This document shows positions 27,971 through 36,430 of a DNA stretch of 64,000 nucleotides, piece by piece (positions within the stretch are counted from its first letter, which is position 1; each line of letters opens with the position of its first letter). The notes under the pieces are model-generated. The model had not been told where the DNA came from, ran no database searches, and saw only the letters and a program-made list of their open reading frames with translations. The translations under genes were made by a program, and so were the position numbers. This DNA is from Nitrospira sp. GTDB taxonomy: Bacteria > Nitrospirota > Nitrospiria > Nitrospirales > Nitrospiraceae. The DNA is taken from the NCBI GenBank assembly GCA_022226955.1, contig CP092079.1, positions 2,330,806 through 2,394,805 on the forward strand, read 5' to 3'.

Positions 27971-28000
27971 ATAGTGCGCGGGCCGAGTGCCGCCTGGCGG

Positions 28001-29428
28001 TCAGGAATCCAGGCGGACTCGCTCCCTGCGCGCCTCGGAAGCCCACGACCCGGCAAGCATCCCGCCCGCCGCAGCGAGCAATCCCACCAACTGCGGCGGC
28101 CACACGGCATCGGCAGGACTGAATAGTTCGAATCCCACCCAGCTGGCAAACCCACTCACGATGGCCACAATGGCCCCTTGCGTCGTGGCCTTCGACCAAT
28201 AGAGTCCGGCCAGGAGCGGAATGAACGCGACCACGAGCGTCACCTTATACGTGCTCACCACCAGCGCATAAATGCTGGCGTCCGACCAGAGCGCAATCGC
28301 CAGCACCACCGCCGCAAACGCAACCAGCACCATCCGCATCATCCGCAGCAGTTCCGCATCGTTCAATCGAGCGGCCATCGGCTTGAAGATGTTTTCACTG
28401 AGGGCCACGGACGGCGCCAGCAACGTCGCACTGGAGCAACTCATCACCGCCGACAAAACCGCGCCGAAGAAGACGATCTGCGCCGCGATCGGCGTATGCT
28501 CAAGAATCAGCGTCGGAAGCACTAGCTGCGAGTCGGTTTCCAGCAACGCCAGAAAACGCGCCGGATCGATCAGGGTGGCGGCGTAGGCCAGAAACATCGG
28601 AATAAAGCAGAAAGCGAAATACAACGTCCCGCCCAGCAGGGACCCGCGCACCGCCGTTGCTTCGTTTTTCGCCGAGGTGATGCGCTGAAACACATCTTGT
28701 TGCGGGATCGACCCAAACATCATCGTGACCCAGGCGCCGAGAAACGGAATCCACGCGTTGAAACTCGCCGGAGGAAAGAAATCGAGCTTGCCGGCGTTGG
28801 CTGCATGCGCGATGACGGTCTCGACACCGCCCGCCAGTCCGCTGACGATGGCGCCGATGTACAGCAGTCCGCCCATAATGACCGTGATCTGCACAAAATC
28901 CAGAATGGCCACAGAAAACATGCCGCCGAAAGTCGTGTACGTCAACACAATGAGCGCGCCGGCGATCATGCCCAGCGACGGGCTGATCTCCCCCGCCGTC
29001 ACCACATTCAGCACCAGGCCCAACACCTTGAACTGCGCCGCCACCCAGCCGAGATACGACGCCACGACCGCGAGCGTGCAGAGCACTTCGACCGCGCGGC
29101 CATATCGCAGGCGGTAAAAGTCTCCGACCGTCAGGAGATTCATGCGATAGAACCGTGGCGCGAAAAAGAGCCCGGCGAGAATAAGGCAGAGGCTGGAACC
29201 GAAGGGATCGGCGACGACACCCCGCAGCCCGTCTTTCACAAATGTCGCGGAAATGCCAAGCACCGCCTCGGCGCCGAACCAGGTGGCGAAGACTGTTGCC
29301 GTCACCACCGGCAGCGGCAAACTCCGTCCGGCCACCGCGAAATCTTTCGTGTTCTGCACGCGCACGGCCGCGTAAAGACCGATCCCGACGGAACAGAGCA
29401 GATAGAGCGCGACAAATCCGGCCAGCAT
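28001..29428 (-). CDS. Sodium:solute symporter family protein
   Basis: A 475-residue protein of the SSS family with about 13 hydrophobic segments. Typical family features are DFAVAGRSLPLPVVTATVFATWFGAEAVLG near the N-terminus, SYLGWVAAQFKVLG and MSCSSATLLAPSVALSENIF. The substrate cannot be inferred. No kinase domain or partner subunit is attached. Confidence 0.88.
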   Translation of the reverse strand: MLAGFVALYLLCSVGIGLYAAVRVQNTKDFAVAGRSLPLPVVTATVFATWFGAEAVLGISATFVKDGLRGVVADPFGSSLCLILAGLFFAPRFYRMNLLTVGDFYRLRYGRAVEVLCTLAVVASYLGWVAAQFKVLGLVLNVVTAGEISPSLGMIAGALIVLTYTTFGGMFSVAILDFVQITVIMGGLLYIGAIVSGLAGGVETVIAHAANAGKLDFFPPASFNAWIPFLGAWVTMMFGSIPQQDVFQRITSAKNEATAVRGSLLGGTLYFAFCFIPMFLAYAATLIDPARFLALLETDSQLVLPTLILEHTPIAAQIVFFGAVLSAVMSCSSATLLAPSVALSENIFKPMAARLNDAELLRMMRMVLVAFAAVVLAIALWSDASIYALVVSTYKVTLVVAFIPLLAGLYWSKATTQGAIVAIVSGFASWVGFELFSPADAVWPPQLVGLLAAAGGMLAGSWASEARRERVRLDS

Positions 29429-29522
29429 GCGCGCAGGATAAAATGATCGCCCGCGGCAATCAATCGTTAATGACGGCGTTGCGGGAAGACGGTCTCTGGA
29501 AGGATTCGATAGATAGCTTGCG

Positions 29523-29897
29523 CTACAACGGCAATCCCGTGGCCGATCGGCAGCCCACTAGGAACAAGTCTCCTTGAGGCCCAATTTGAATCGGCCGCGT
29601 CCACCGCACGTCATACACTATGCTGGAACGCCACCACCCTAGCGTTGCGCTATGCACTTCAATGCGTTGATGAGGCTGTGGGGCTTGCCCCATCAGCAGC
29701 AACCTGCCGTGTGCGCTGCGATTGAGTGTAAACGCCTGACTCTGTTGAGCCCCTTCCACACCCAATTCATCCGGTACGATGATTTCATAGGAGCAGGCGT
29801 GACAATCTTCAATTCTGCTTTCCTCTCGGCGATTGATCACCGGCGCCAGGCCTCCTTGTTTATTGACGGGCTTGCTTGAAGAAGCACGATTTTGCAT
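29523..29897 (-). CDS. PilZ-like domain protein
   Basis: Starting at ATG 29897 after AAGGAGAG, it has 124 residues; a longer upstream frame is Cys/Arg-rich noise. The pattern NRREESRIE, then AFTLNRSAHGRLLLMGQAP and a final RWTR with GDLFLVGCR resembles PilZ domains that bind cyclic di-GMP. The canonical second motif D/NxSxxG is altered to NRSAHG, so binding is uncertain. Other Nitrospira genomes carry many short proteins of this kind. Confidence 0.6.
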   Translation of the reverse strand: MQNRASSSKPVNKQGGLAPVINRREESRIEDCHACSYEIIVPDELGVEGAQQSQAFTLNRSAHGRLLLMGQAPQPHQRIEVHSATLGWWRSSIVYDVRWTRPIQIGPQGDLFLVGCRSATGLPL

Positions 29898-30292
29898 GGC
29901 CAAATCTTCTCTCCTTGTATCTACATCTAATAAAACCACTTCCGTGGTGGAGCCGATGGAGCAAGAGCCGTACCGACAACATGCTCTCCAACACTTCTTT
30001 GACTTTCTCGTTCCTCGAGAACACCCCTTCGATAGAATCACCCTCAAACTCGAAGGGAAAGACGGACAGCCAACACTGGGGATAACTACGTATCCTATTA
30101 AGACTGTAGAGAAAATTCCGCTGTAGCTATTTCCCTACAGCTATTCAATCTCCTCAATGGAGAGCCGCACGGGAGTCCCAGCATGACAATGAACCAGATG
30201 GAAATCTTCCCCCGCTGATACAGCCTGTGAGACAATCCCGCCACATTCATTCACGCCGTCCTTCTATTCGCACCACAAGGAGCGCACAGATC
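29898..30292. other. Intergenic region, no gene called
   Basis: About 395 bases between divergent genes. Plus-strand (29896-30126) and minus-strand (to 30047) frames exist, but neither has family-like composition. AAGGAG near 30278 is the ribosome site of the next gene. Confidence 0.4.
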
Positions 30293-31408
30293 ATGATGAG
30301 CCCTCGTTGTACCGTCGGCAGCCGTCTTCGAGTAGCGTGCACGCTCCTCTTGCTCGGATCGGCTATCGCCGCGAACCCTCCTGGCACCGCCGATGCGCGC
30401 AAGGAATTGCTCACCCCCGAGGAAAAAGATCTCTTGCATCGAACCGAGCAGATTCATCTAGAGACACTGGCCCTCAGCAGCCGTGGCCCTCTCGATGCCG
30501 GTAGCATCACCCAGGCGGTCGCGACGCGGTTCGAGCGATTGGGGTACCGTGTCGTCACCGACGGCAGCCAGCCGCAGACGGTCACGGTCAAAGTGAAGTG
30601 CGAGGAATTAAAAACCTGGGAAGGCACGGGGCGATCGGGTGGCGATGCCGACATGGTCGACGCCGCGGCGCGACTCTGGAAAGGGCCAGCCTGCCAGCTG
30701 ACCTACCGCTTCGGCATCCGTTGGGCCGACTGGCGGCACGAAGTCCGCACGCCATTCAGCAATCCCCAAGAGGCCGCGCGCCAAGCGGGCCAGCCCGATC
30801 CTGCGGCCTACTCGATCGTCGCGCTCGCCCAGCAATTGCAGACCGATCCCTTTCCCTATTTACTCACGGCCGATTGGGGGCAGTCCGCGCGGCTGATCGG
30901 CGCCCTGGATGAATCCGGCGCGACAGCGGCGCAACAGCAGGCCGTGATCGGACTCCTCGGTCAGATGCTCGCCGTAGACGCCATCCCTCGGCTCACCGCT
31001 TTGTTGAACGCTCCCGACCAGGCAACCGTTCAATCCGCCGCCATCGCGCTAGGAACCATCGGGCATGAAGACGGCATCCCCGCGCTGCTCACGCTCTTCA
31101 ACAACGGCACGCCCGAGCAACATCGCGCCGCCGCCGCCGGCCTTGGCCGGCTCGCCCCATTGCATCCCAACAGCGATATTGTGCCGGCCTTCATCGCCGC
31201 GCTCCCGAACGAGCCACCTCAGACTCAGATCGTTCTGGTGCGCGCCCTGGGGAAGACGACCGATCGCCGAGTGCTCCCTCCGCTCCGCGCGCTGCACCGC
31301 GCGATGCTGAAACACACGCGCTCCGATAGCAGCCCGGAAGCAAAAGAACTGCTGGCCACGCTGGGTATCGCCCTCGACGGCTTCGACGGTGTGCATACGG
31401 AAGAATAG
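30293..31408 (+). CDS. Exported HEAT-repeat protein
   Basis: Start chosen at ATG 30293 (the next codon is also ATG) after AAGGAG; 371 residues. A signal segment (LRVACTLLLLGSAIAA) is followed by about 190 residues of alpha/beta sequence, then HEAT-like repeats: AVIGLLGQMLAVDAIPRLTALL, AAIALGTIGHEDGIPALLTLF, AAAGLGRLAP and VRALGKTTDRRVLPPLRALH. It probably acts as a periplasmic protein-binding scaffold. The partner is unknown. Confidence 0.75.
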   Translation: MMSPRCTVGSRLRVACTLLLLGSAIAANPPGTADARKELLTPEEKDLLHRTEQIHLETLALSSRGPLDAGSITQAVATRFERLGYRVVTDGSQPQTVTVKVKCEELKTWEGTGRSGGDADMVDAAARLWKGPACQLTYRFGIRWADWRHEVRTPFSNPQEAARQAGQPDPAAYSIVALAQQLQTDPFPYLLTADWGQSARLIGALDESGATAAQQQAVIGLLGQMLAVDAIPRLTALLNAPDQATVQSAAIALGTIGHEDGIPALLTLFNNGTPEQHRAAAAGLGRLAPLHPNSDIVPAFIAALPNEPPQTQIVLVRALGKTTDRRVLPPLRALHRAMLKHTRSDSSPEAKELLATLGIALDGFDGVHTEE

Positions 31409-31456
31409 CGCCTCTGCAACGGATCGGGCGATAACAGATCGGCGAAACGCAATCCT

Positions 31457-31870
31457 TCAGCGCTCGTCCTGTTCAATGGCTTCGAAGAGGCTGTCGACAG
31501 GTGTGACCACCGACTTGGGATAGAAGACCCACTTGAGGAGATGCCGCGTGCGATAGCCGGGATGCCCCTTGGCGCCCAGCATCGTGGCGCGGCGGTTCCA
31601 CTCGACGATGCGCCCGGAGCTGGCCGCCGGGAGCGACAGAAACCATTCTGCCAGCGCCACATCGCCTTCCGATGCATGAACCGCCGCGAGAAACTGAGGC
31701 AGAGTGAGATTGAAATGCCGAAGAAACGCGCCATCGATGCCAAGCCGGCTGCCGAACGCGGCGCGATAAACATACGGAAGCCGGTGCGTCTGAAATGCTC
31801 TGGCTTTCTCCGCAAACCTCGGCAGCCACACGCAGCCGGCCAGTTGATCCTGAGGACGAGGAAGTCGCAT
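31457..31870 (-). CDS. DUF5069 family protein
   Basis: A 137-residue soluble protein. The pattern RLPRPQDQLAGCVWLPRFAEKARAF, LPYVYRAAFGSRLGIDGAFLRHF, LAEWFLSLPAAS and IVEWNRRATMLG matches DUF5069 proteins. Their function is unknown. It is followed by the porin stop-side hairpin and transcribed toward the HEAT-repeat gene. Confidence 0.7.
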   Translation of the reverse strand: MRLPRPQDQLAGCVWLPRFAEKARAFQTHRLPYVYRAAFGSRLGIDGAFLRHFNLTLPQFLAAVHASEGDVALAEWFLSLPAASSGRIVEWNRRATMLGAKGHPGYRTRHLLKWVFYPKSVVTPVDSLFEAIEQDER

Positions 31871-31917
31871 CGCGGAGCGACTCTACCACGATGTGCGGGA
31901 CAGCGCCATGAGCCGAG

Positions 31918-31950
31918 GCGGCCCGCTCGCCACGCAGGCGAACGAGCCGC
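31918..31950 (-). terminator. Imperfect stem-loop after porin gene
   Basis: 31918-31931 pairs with 31937-31950 in 12 of 14 positions with a 5-base loop, 15 bases beyond the porin stop. There is no T-run, so it may be a transcript-stabilising hairpin and not an intrinsic terminator. Confidence 0.4.
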
Positions 31951-31965
31951 TCAACCCAGCCGTTC

Positions 31966-33174
31966 CTAGAACTGCACGTAGGCGTTAATGGCCGCCAGCA
32001 CTTGGTTGGAATTGTTCCCGTCGTTGTAGGGATTGCGGCTCCCCGCCAGCCAATCGTACCGCACTTCCGGTCGAATGGTCAGGTTCGGATGCGGATAGTA
32101 GTTCACTCCGGCCGTCAGCGAATAGAAGCTCCCGGCGAACGGAGCCAGGTTCGGATTCCCCCGGTCTGGAGACCCGCCCACGCGAGTGCCCGCTTCGTCC
32201 CGGAACCATTCGAACCGCAGCCCGGCTTTCACTTGCTCGTGCAGGCGATAGTACAGATATTGATCGATGCCATACCAGCGCGCAATCCCGCCGCCGAGCT
32301 TGCCGTCTTCCTGATAGGCGTAGAAATGATGGAACACGTATTCGAGATCCTTGGTCGGATTCAGCGCGACAATCGCGCTGTAGCGCGTCCGCTGCTCGAA
32401 CCGCGTCGGAATCGCCGAGGGTTCTTCGCCCGTGATCACCGCAAACGATGCCGTCACGAATTTCTCGCTCGACGTATACTTCGCCTTCATCACATAGGCC
32501 GGCTTGTTGCTTTGGCGGTCGAGTGAATCCCAGCCGTTGACGATGCCCCCCTGCACCATCCATTGCGGAGAAATATTCCAGGTCGCCAGGCCGCCCCAAT
32601 GCGTGAAGGGGCCGGCAAACTGATAGGAATAGGCTTTCGAGTAGAAGAAATTCTCCGGCGCCGGCACGCCCTCGTACCCGACGATCGTATAGAAATGTCC
32701 GGCCTTCACCGAGAACGTCTGATTGCCGGCCTCGGCATACATCTGCGGAAGCGCGATTCCATGTTGTTCGTGATTCCACTTGGGAGAACCGGACCGGTCG
32801 CGCTCAAGCCCGTTGCTCTGCGTCAGAAAATAATCGTATCCGTACATCGCATCGACCCGCCCGCCCACATCGAACCCGCTCGTGCCACGCAGCGTTTTTT
32901 CCACAACCAGGTACAACTGATTCAACTGCGGCCGGTCGCGGTCCACCGCATTGTACGGTCCGTTGAAATGGGTGGTCGGGCTCGATCCATTGAACGTGTA
33001 TCCGCCGTCCGCCCAGCCACGGATAGAGATCGGCCAGCTCTCAGGAAACAGCCGATGAACTGCCGGCGGGGTTGTTTCCTCGCCACGCACCTCTTCCGCC
33101 CATGCCGACGCGCCCACGCTGCCCACACAACCCACAACCGCACAGACACCCACGAGTGATTTCCACACCGACAT
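31966..33174 (-). CDS. Outer-membrane beta-barrel porin (BBP2-like)
   Basis: ATG 33174 follows AAGGAGGTGGGC, giving 402 residues with a signal peptide (VCAVVGCVGSVGASAWAEE). The rest alternates hydrophobic and aromatic residues as beta strands (ISIRGWADGGYTFNGSS, QLYLVVEKTL, FSVKAGHFYTIVGYEGVPAPEN, EVRYDWL) and ends in Phe (NAYVQF), as outer-membrane proteins do. The motif FYTIVGYE...ENFFYSKAYSYQFAGP is typical of the BBP2/PF07642 porin family. The transported solute is unknown. Confidence 0.85.
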   Translation of the reverse strand: MSVWKSLVGVCAVVGCVGSVGASAWAEEVRGEETTPPAVHRLFPESWPISIRGWADGGYTFNGSSPTTHFNGPYNAVDRDRPQLNQLYLVVEKTLRGTSGFDVGGRVDAMYGYDYFLTQSNGLERDRSGSPKWNHEQHGIALPQMYAEAGNQTFSVKAGHFYTIVGYEGVPAPENFFYSKAYSYQFAGPFTHWGGLATWNISPQWMVQGGIVNGWDSLDRQSNKPAYVMKAKYTSSEKFVTASFAVITGEEPSAIPTRFEQRTRYSAIVALNPTKDLEYVFHHFYAYQEDGKLGGGIARWYGIDQYLYYRLHEQVKAGLRFEWFRDEAGTRVGGSPDRGNPNLAPFAGSFYSLTAGVNYYPHPNLTIRPEVRYDWLAGSRNPYNDGNNSNQVLAAINAYVQF

Positions 33175-33533
33175 GCCCACCTCCTTGTTACAGCACACCA
33201 TCCTCGTCGCGGCCACGCTGGCCCACTCGAACCGTTCCCGGCCAATCACGGGAAACCCTTGCCAGGCGTGGCTCAGCAAGATCGGTACCGTTCAGATCGT
33301 CGCACCGAAATAGCCCGATGGCTCTGCCTATTCACGTTTTTGACGACATGAATACACACCAGCGCCCGACATGCTCTAGAGGGAATAGACTGTGAGGTAA
33401 AACCGATAGGTGTGCTGCCGCCTGTGGCATGAATGAAACACTGCCGGCACTGCGCAGGGGCTTAAAAGACTGCCGCAGGCGGACAGGCAGCTCGAAGAAT
33501 GTTCAGTGAGGCAATTCAGCGCGACGGTATCGA
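33175..33533. other. Intergenic region with short palindromes
   Basis: About 360 bases with no credible gene. Near 33413-33505 there are short GC-rich palindromic segments (TGCCGCCTGTGGCA, and CTGCC pairing with GGCAG a few bases later) that could be remnants of REP-like elements. It is upstream of the porin gene and must hold that promoter. Confidence 0.35.
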
Positions 33534-34091
33534 TCAACGAAAGGAACAAGCTTCAAGGTGGTCGTTCACCATTCCAATGGCCTGCATGTATGCGTAGACG
33601 ATTGTACTGCCGACAAAACGGAACCCGCGCTTTTTGAGATCCTTGGACAGCGTGTCGCTGATGACATTCGTCGCGGGCACATCCTTCATCCGCTTCCAGC
33701 CATTGACGATCGGCTCTCCACCGACGAACGACCACACATAGGCATCGAACGAGCCAAATTCTTTCTGTACCGCGAGAAACGCCTGCGCATTGGCGACCGC
33801 CGAGTCGATCTTGAGCCGGTTGCGGACGATGTCGGGATTTTTCATCAGCGCCGCTTTCGCACTTGCCGTGAACCGCGCCACTTTCTTTGGATCGAACCCG
33901 GCAAAGGCCTTTCGATAACCGGCCCGCTTCCGCAAGATCGTGTCCCACGAGAGTCCCGCCTGCGCGCCTTCGAGCAGCAGCATCTCGAAATGCTTCCGGT
34001 CTCGATGCACCGGCTTGCCCCATTCCTTATCGTGATAGCGAACCGTGTGCGGCTTGTCGCCGGCCCAATCGCAGCGGATGTTCTGGCTCAT
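33534..34091 (-). CDS. tag: DNA-3-methyladenine glycosylase I
   Basis: A 185-residue Tag-family enzyme that removes 3-methyladenine from DNA. The N-terminus IRCDWAG and YHDKEWGKPVH supply the zinc Cys and His; the C-terminal ligands are in VNDHLEAC. The core LLLEGAQAGLSWDTILRKR and AKAALMKNPDIVRNRLKI match the family. Its start overlaps the hydrolase stop by 4 bases, so it is the last gene of a coupled minus-strand operon. Confidence 0.95.
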   Translation of the reverse strand: MSQNIRCDWAGDKPHTVRYHDKEWGKPVHRDRKHFEMLLLEGAQAGLSWDTILRKRAGYRKAFAGFDPKKVARFTASAKAALMKNPDIVRNRLKIDSAVANAQAFLAVQKEFGSFDAYVWSFVGGEPIVNGWKRMKDVPATNVISDTLSKDLKKRGFRFVGSTIVYAYMQAIGMVNDHLEACSFR

Positions 34092-34633
34092 CTCGATACT
34101 CCTTCCATAAATTTCTCGAAGAGCGCATACCCTTCAGCCCAATCGCCCAGGCCGCTGTCGATATTGATGTGTCCGGCCTCGCCGATATCGACAACCCGGC
34201 TGCCCCAGGCCGTCGCGCACCGCTGCGCATGCGCAAACGAACCGAACGGATCGTCGCGGCTGGCGATCACCATGCTGGGAAACGACAACCGATGCATCGG
34301 CACCGGACTAAAACCTTGGGCGGTGGCGGGAAAACTGGGACTCGCCGGCTCTGGAACCGCCACAAGAAACGCGCCGCGAATCGAGGCCGTTGACTGTTGC
34401 GCCCAGTGCGCCACCAACAAACAGGCGAGACTATGGGCCACTAGGATCGGCGACGCCTCAGAACGGACAAGAGCCGCATCCAACGCTTGAACCCAGTCGG
34501 AGCGCCGCGGCGCATTCCAATCCCCCAAGTCAACCCGCCGCCAGGCTGGATGCCGAGTCTCCCACAATGTCTGCCAATGGCCAGGGCCGGAATTGCCGAA
34601 CCCCGGCAGGACGAATACAGGAATCTCCATCAC
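34088..34633 (-). CDS. RBBP9/YdeN-family serine hydrolase
   Basis: A 181-residue alpha/beta hydrolase. The oxyanion/N-terminal motif is LPGFGNSGPGHWQTLWE, the nucleophile Ser is in VAHSLAC, the acid is in ASRDDPFGS and the His is in GEAGHIN. The family includes bacterial YdeN and eukaryotic RBBP9. The substrate is unknown. It is coupled to tag by an ATGA overlap and lies 7 bases after the methyltransferase stop. Confidence 0.88.
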   Translation of the reverse strand: MMEIPVFVLPGFGNSGPGHWQTLWETRHPAWRRVDLGDWNAPRRSDWVQALDAALVRSEASPILVAHSLACLLVAHWAQQSTASIRGAFLVAVPEPASPSFPATAQGFSPVPMHRLSFPSMVIASRDDPFGSFAHAQRCATAWGSRVVDIGEAGHINIDSGLGDWAEGYALFEKFMEGVSR

Positions 34634-34640
34634 AATCTAC

Positions 34641-35441
34641 TCACTCGACTTTCTTCCGTCCAGCCACTGCCACGGTTGAATAATAGATCGCCCGGCTCTG
34701 AGAATCTTCGGCCATGCGACAATAGCCCTGCACATCCGCGTCACTCGCCACTCCCGTTGCCAGATACTTCTCCCGCAACTGCTCGGCAGACAGCGCCATG
34801 ATCGCGGCCATCCCCGAACCTCCGGCCGAAACAGGCGCGTCTTGTTCCATGGACAAATCGCAGAGCCCTCGCGCCTGTAAGAATGGCAACAGCTTGAGTC
34901 CGAGCGCGCAATCCGTGCCGCGGCTTTCGTACATGCGCTGAATCGCTTGATTGATGCGTTGCATCGCCGCAAGCTGGGCGGCCTCTCCGGCGATGCCTCG
35001 CGACGCAGAGAAATCCGGCTCTTCCAACACAATCCATCCGCCCGGCTTCAGCGCGTCCAGCATTCTGGCGAGCGCGACCTCATAGTCCGGCAAATGAATG
35101 AGTACATAGCGCGCGTGGACGAGATCGAATGCGCCTTCCGGCAGCGAAACCGTGCGAATATCGCCTTGCCGAATCTCGATCTGTGCTGGATAGGACCCGG
35201 TAAGAAATTTCGTCGAAAGATCGAGGGCGACAACATGCCCCGTCGGCCCAACCCGCTCGCCCATCCACTGCATCAACGACCCGGCGCCGGGTCCAGCTTC
35301 CAGGCAGCGCCACCCAGTCGTGAGACCAGTCGCATATAAGCGGCGGCGGCTGGCCGGATCGAACTCCCGTTCAATGGCCTGGAGCCGCGTCCATTCGCGC
35401 CGGTCTTCGCCTGAGGCGAACACATATTCACGGTCGCCCAT
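34641..35441 (-). CDS. Class I SAM-dependent methyltransferase
   Basis: A 266-residue enzyme. Motif I is CLEAGPGAGSLMQW, motif II acidic VALDLS, motif III DIRTVSLPEGAFDLVHARY, followed by LKPGGWIVLEEPDF (post-I/IV). The target is not predictable. It is the second gene of a four-gene minus-strand operon with a small exported protein upstream and a hydrolase downstream. Confidence 0.88.
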   Translation of the reverse strand: MGDREYVFASGEDRREWTRLQAIEREFDPASRRRLYATGLTTGWRCLEAGPGAGSLMQWMGERVGPTGHVVALDLSTKFLTGSYPAQIEIRQGDIRTVSLPEGAFDLVHARYVLIHLPDYEVALARMLDALKPGGWIVLEEPDFSASRGIAGEAAQLAAMQRINQAIQRMYESRGTDCALGLKLLPFLQARGLCDLSMEQDAPVSAGGSGMAAIMALSAEQLREKYLATGVASDADVQGYCRMAEDSQSRAIYYSTVAVAGRKKVE

Positions 35442-35447
35442 GCGCCG

Positions 35448-35816
35448 TCACTCCAGCTTCTTGAAACAATCCGCCCCCGCCACCATGCGCAGGCGGCGGC
35501 AGGTCATCACCCTGGTCGAACCCGGCACATCGTTCTTGATTACCACCACATAGGATTCGCCGCCGGTGCACGCCACATTCCAAAACACATTTCCCTTGGC
35601 GTCCTCTCCTTGAAAAAATGTGCGCGCCACAGTCGTGCAGGCATGGCCGCCGCTTTCGACAAACGTCGCCAGCGTCTCGCTTCGCTCCAGCTCGGACATC
35701 CTGGCAAGACGATCCTGCGCCGGATTCGCCCAGAGAGGCAGAGGCGCCACATCCCACACCAGCACGAGCACCACTGCGAGCATACGGCCGGCCCGAAGCC
35801 TGGATGTCCGCCCCAT
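35448..35816 (-). CDS. Small exported hypothetical protein
   Basis: The start ATG 35816 follows GGAGGGG, giving 122 residues. It has a signal segment (AGRMLAVVLVLVWDVAPLPLWA). The mature part has four cysteines (HACTTVAR, NVACTGGE, VMTCRRL, ADCFKKLE) that could form two periplasmic disulfides. No family is recognised. It lies 6 bases upstream of the methyltransferase gene. Confidence 0.65.
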   Translation of the reverse strand: MGRTSRLRAGRMLAVVLVLVWDVAPLPLWANPAQDRLARMSELERSETLATFVESGGHACTTVARTFFQGEDAKGNVFWNVACTGGESYVVVIKNDVPGSTRVMTCRRLRMVAGADCFKKLE

Positions 35817-36004
35817 GGCTAGTTTCCCCTCCAGAATGATTTTCCACACCGCACACAAATTTCAGCGCTCGTATCGGAACCGAGATAGCACTCTTTCTCT
35901 CGGACATCATGCGGACAGGGTGGATGTCCCTTCCCAGCCCAGGTCTCCCGGAACGTTTCTGCATCGTCCGCTTCCATCAATCGCCTCACAGCCTTGCCAC
36001 ACTA

Positions 36005-36430
36005 TCATGGCCGCGTTTCACTGCCCCCTATCAGAAACTCTATGACTGTGTTTGCGTCGCCGATAGGATCCGCCGTAAATAGAGCCATCTGCTTCTTGGT
36101 CACGGTCGTCGTCAATCGTTCGGCGGCTTGCCGGACAGAGAATGGAAACGACACCTCTTGCTGGATTCTGCGCAGGTGAGCCATGGCATCGCCTGACCAT
36201 AATGAAGACGCCTGCTGTGCCAGCCACGCTTCGTCGGCTAACGCGACTGCCCGCCGCGCACAAACACGCGCTTTACCATCGTTGCCGGATTTCCATGCGG
36301 CGGCTGCCCCGACAAGTTCTCGCGCGATGAGGGTCGGCCACGCCATAGAAAAATACACCCGCTGCAGGTAGCACGAGAGAATGAGAAACCGCCACCGGCT
36401 CTCGCCGGCCTCGGCGGCATTGCGCCGCAC
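36005..36430 (-). CDS. Hypothetical protein coupled to RF3 gene
   Basis: A 141-residue helical protein with no recognised family. The GTG start at 36428-36430 overlaps the RF3 stop as TAGTG, and GGGG precedes it, so translational coupling is plausible; an ATG at 36346 is an alternative. The middle region (LVGAAAAWKSGNDGKARVCARRAVALADEAW) reads like a TPR-like helical hairpin. The function is unknown. Confidence 0.55.
   Translation of the reverse strand: MRRNAAEAGESRWRFLILSCYLQRVYFSMAWPTLIARELVGAAAAWKSGNDGKARVCARRAVALADEAWLAQQASSLWSGDAMAHLRRIQQEVSFPFSVRQAAERLTTTVTKKQMALFTADPIGDANTVIEFLIGGSETRP

Noticed and set aside
29833..30126. 97-residue plus-strand frame opposite the PilZ start
   Set aside because: No family signal and partly antisense to the PilZ gene; kept as intergenic.
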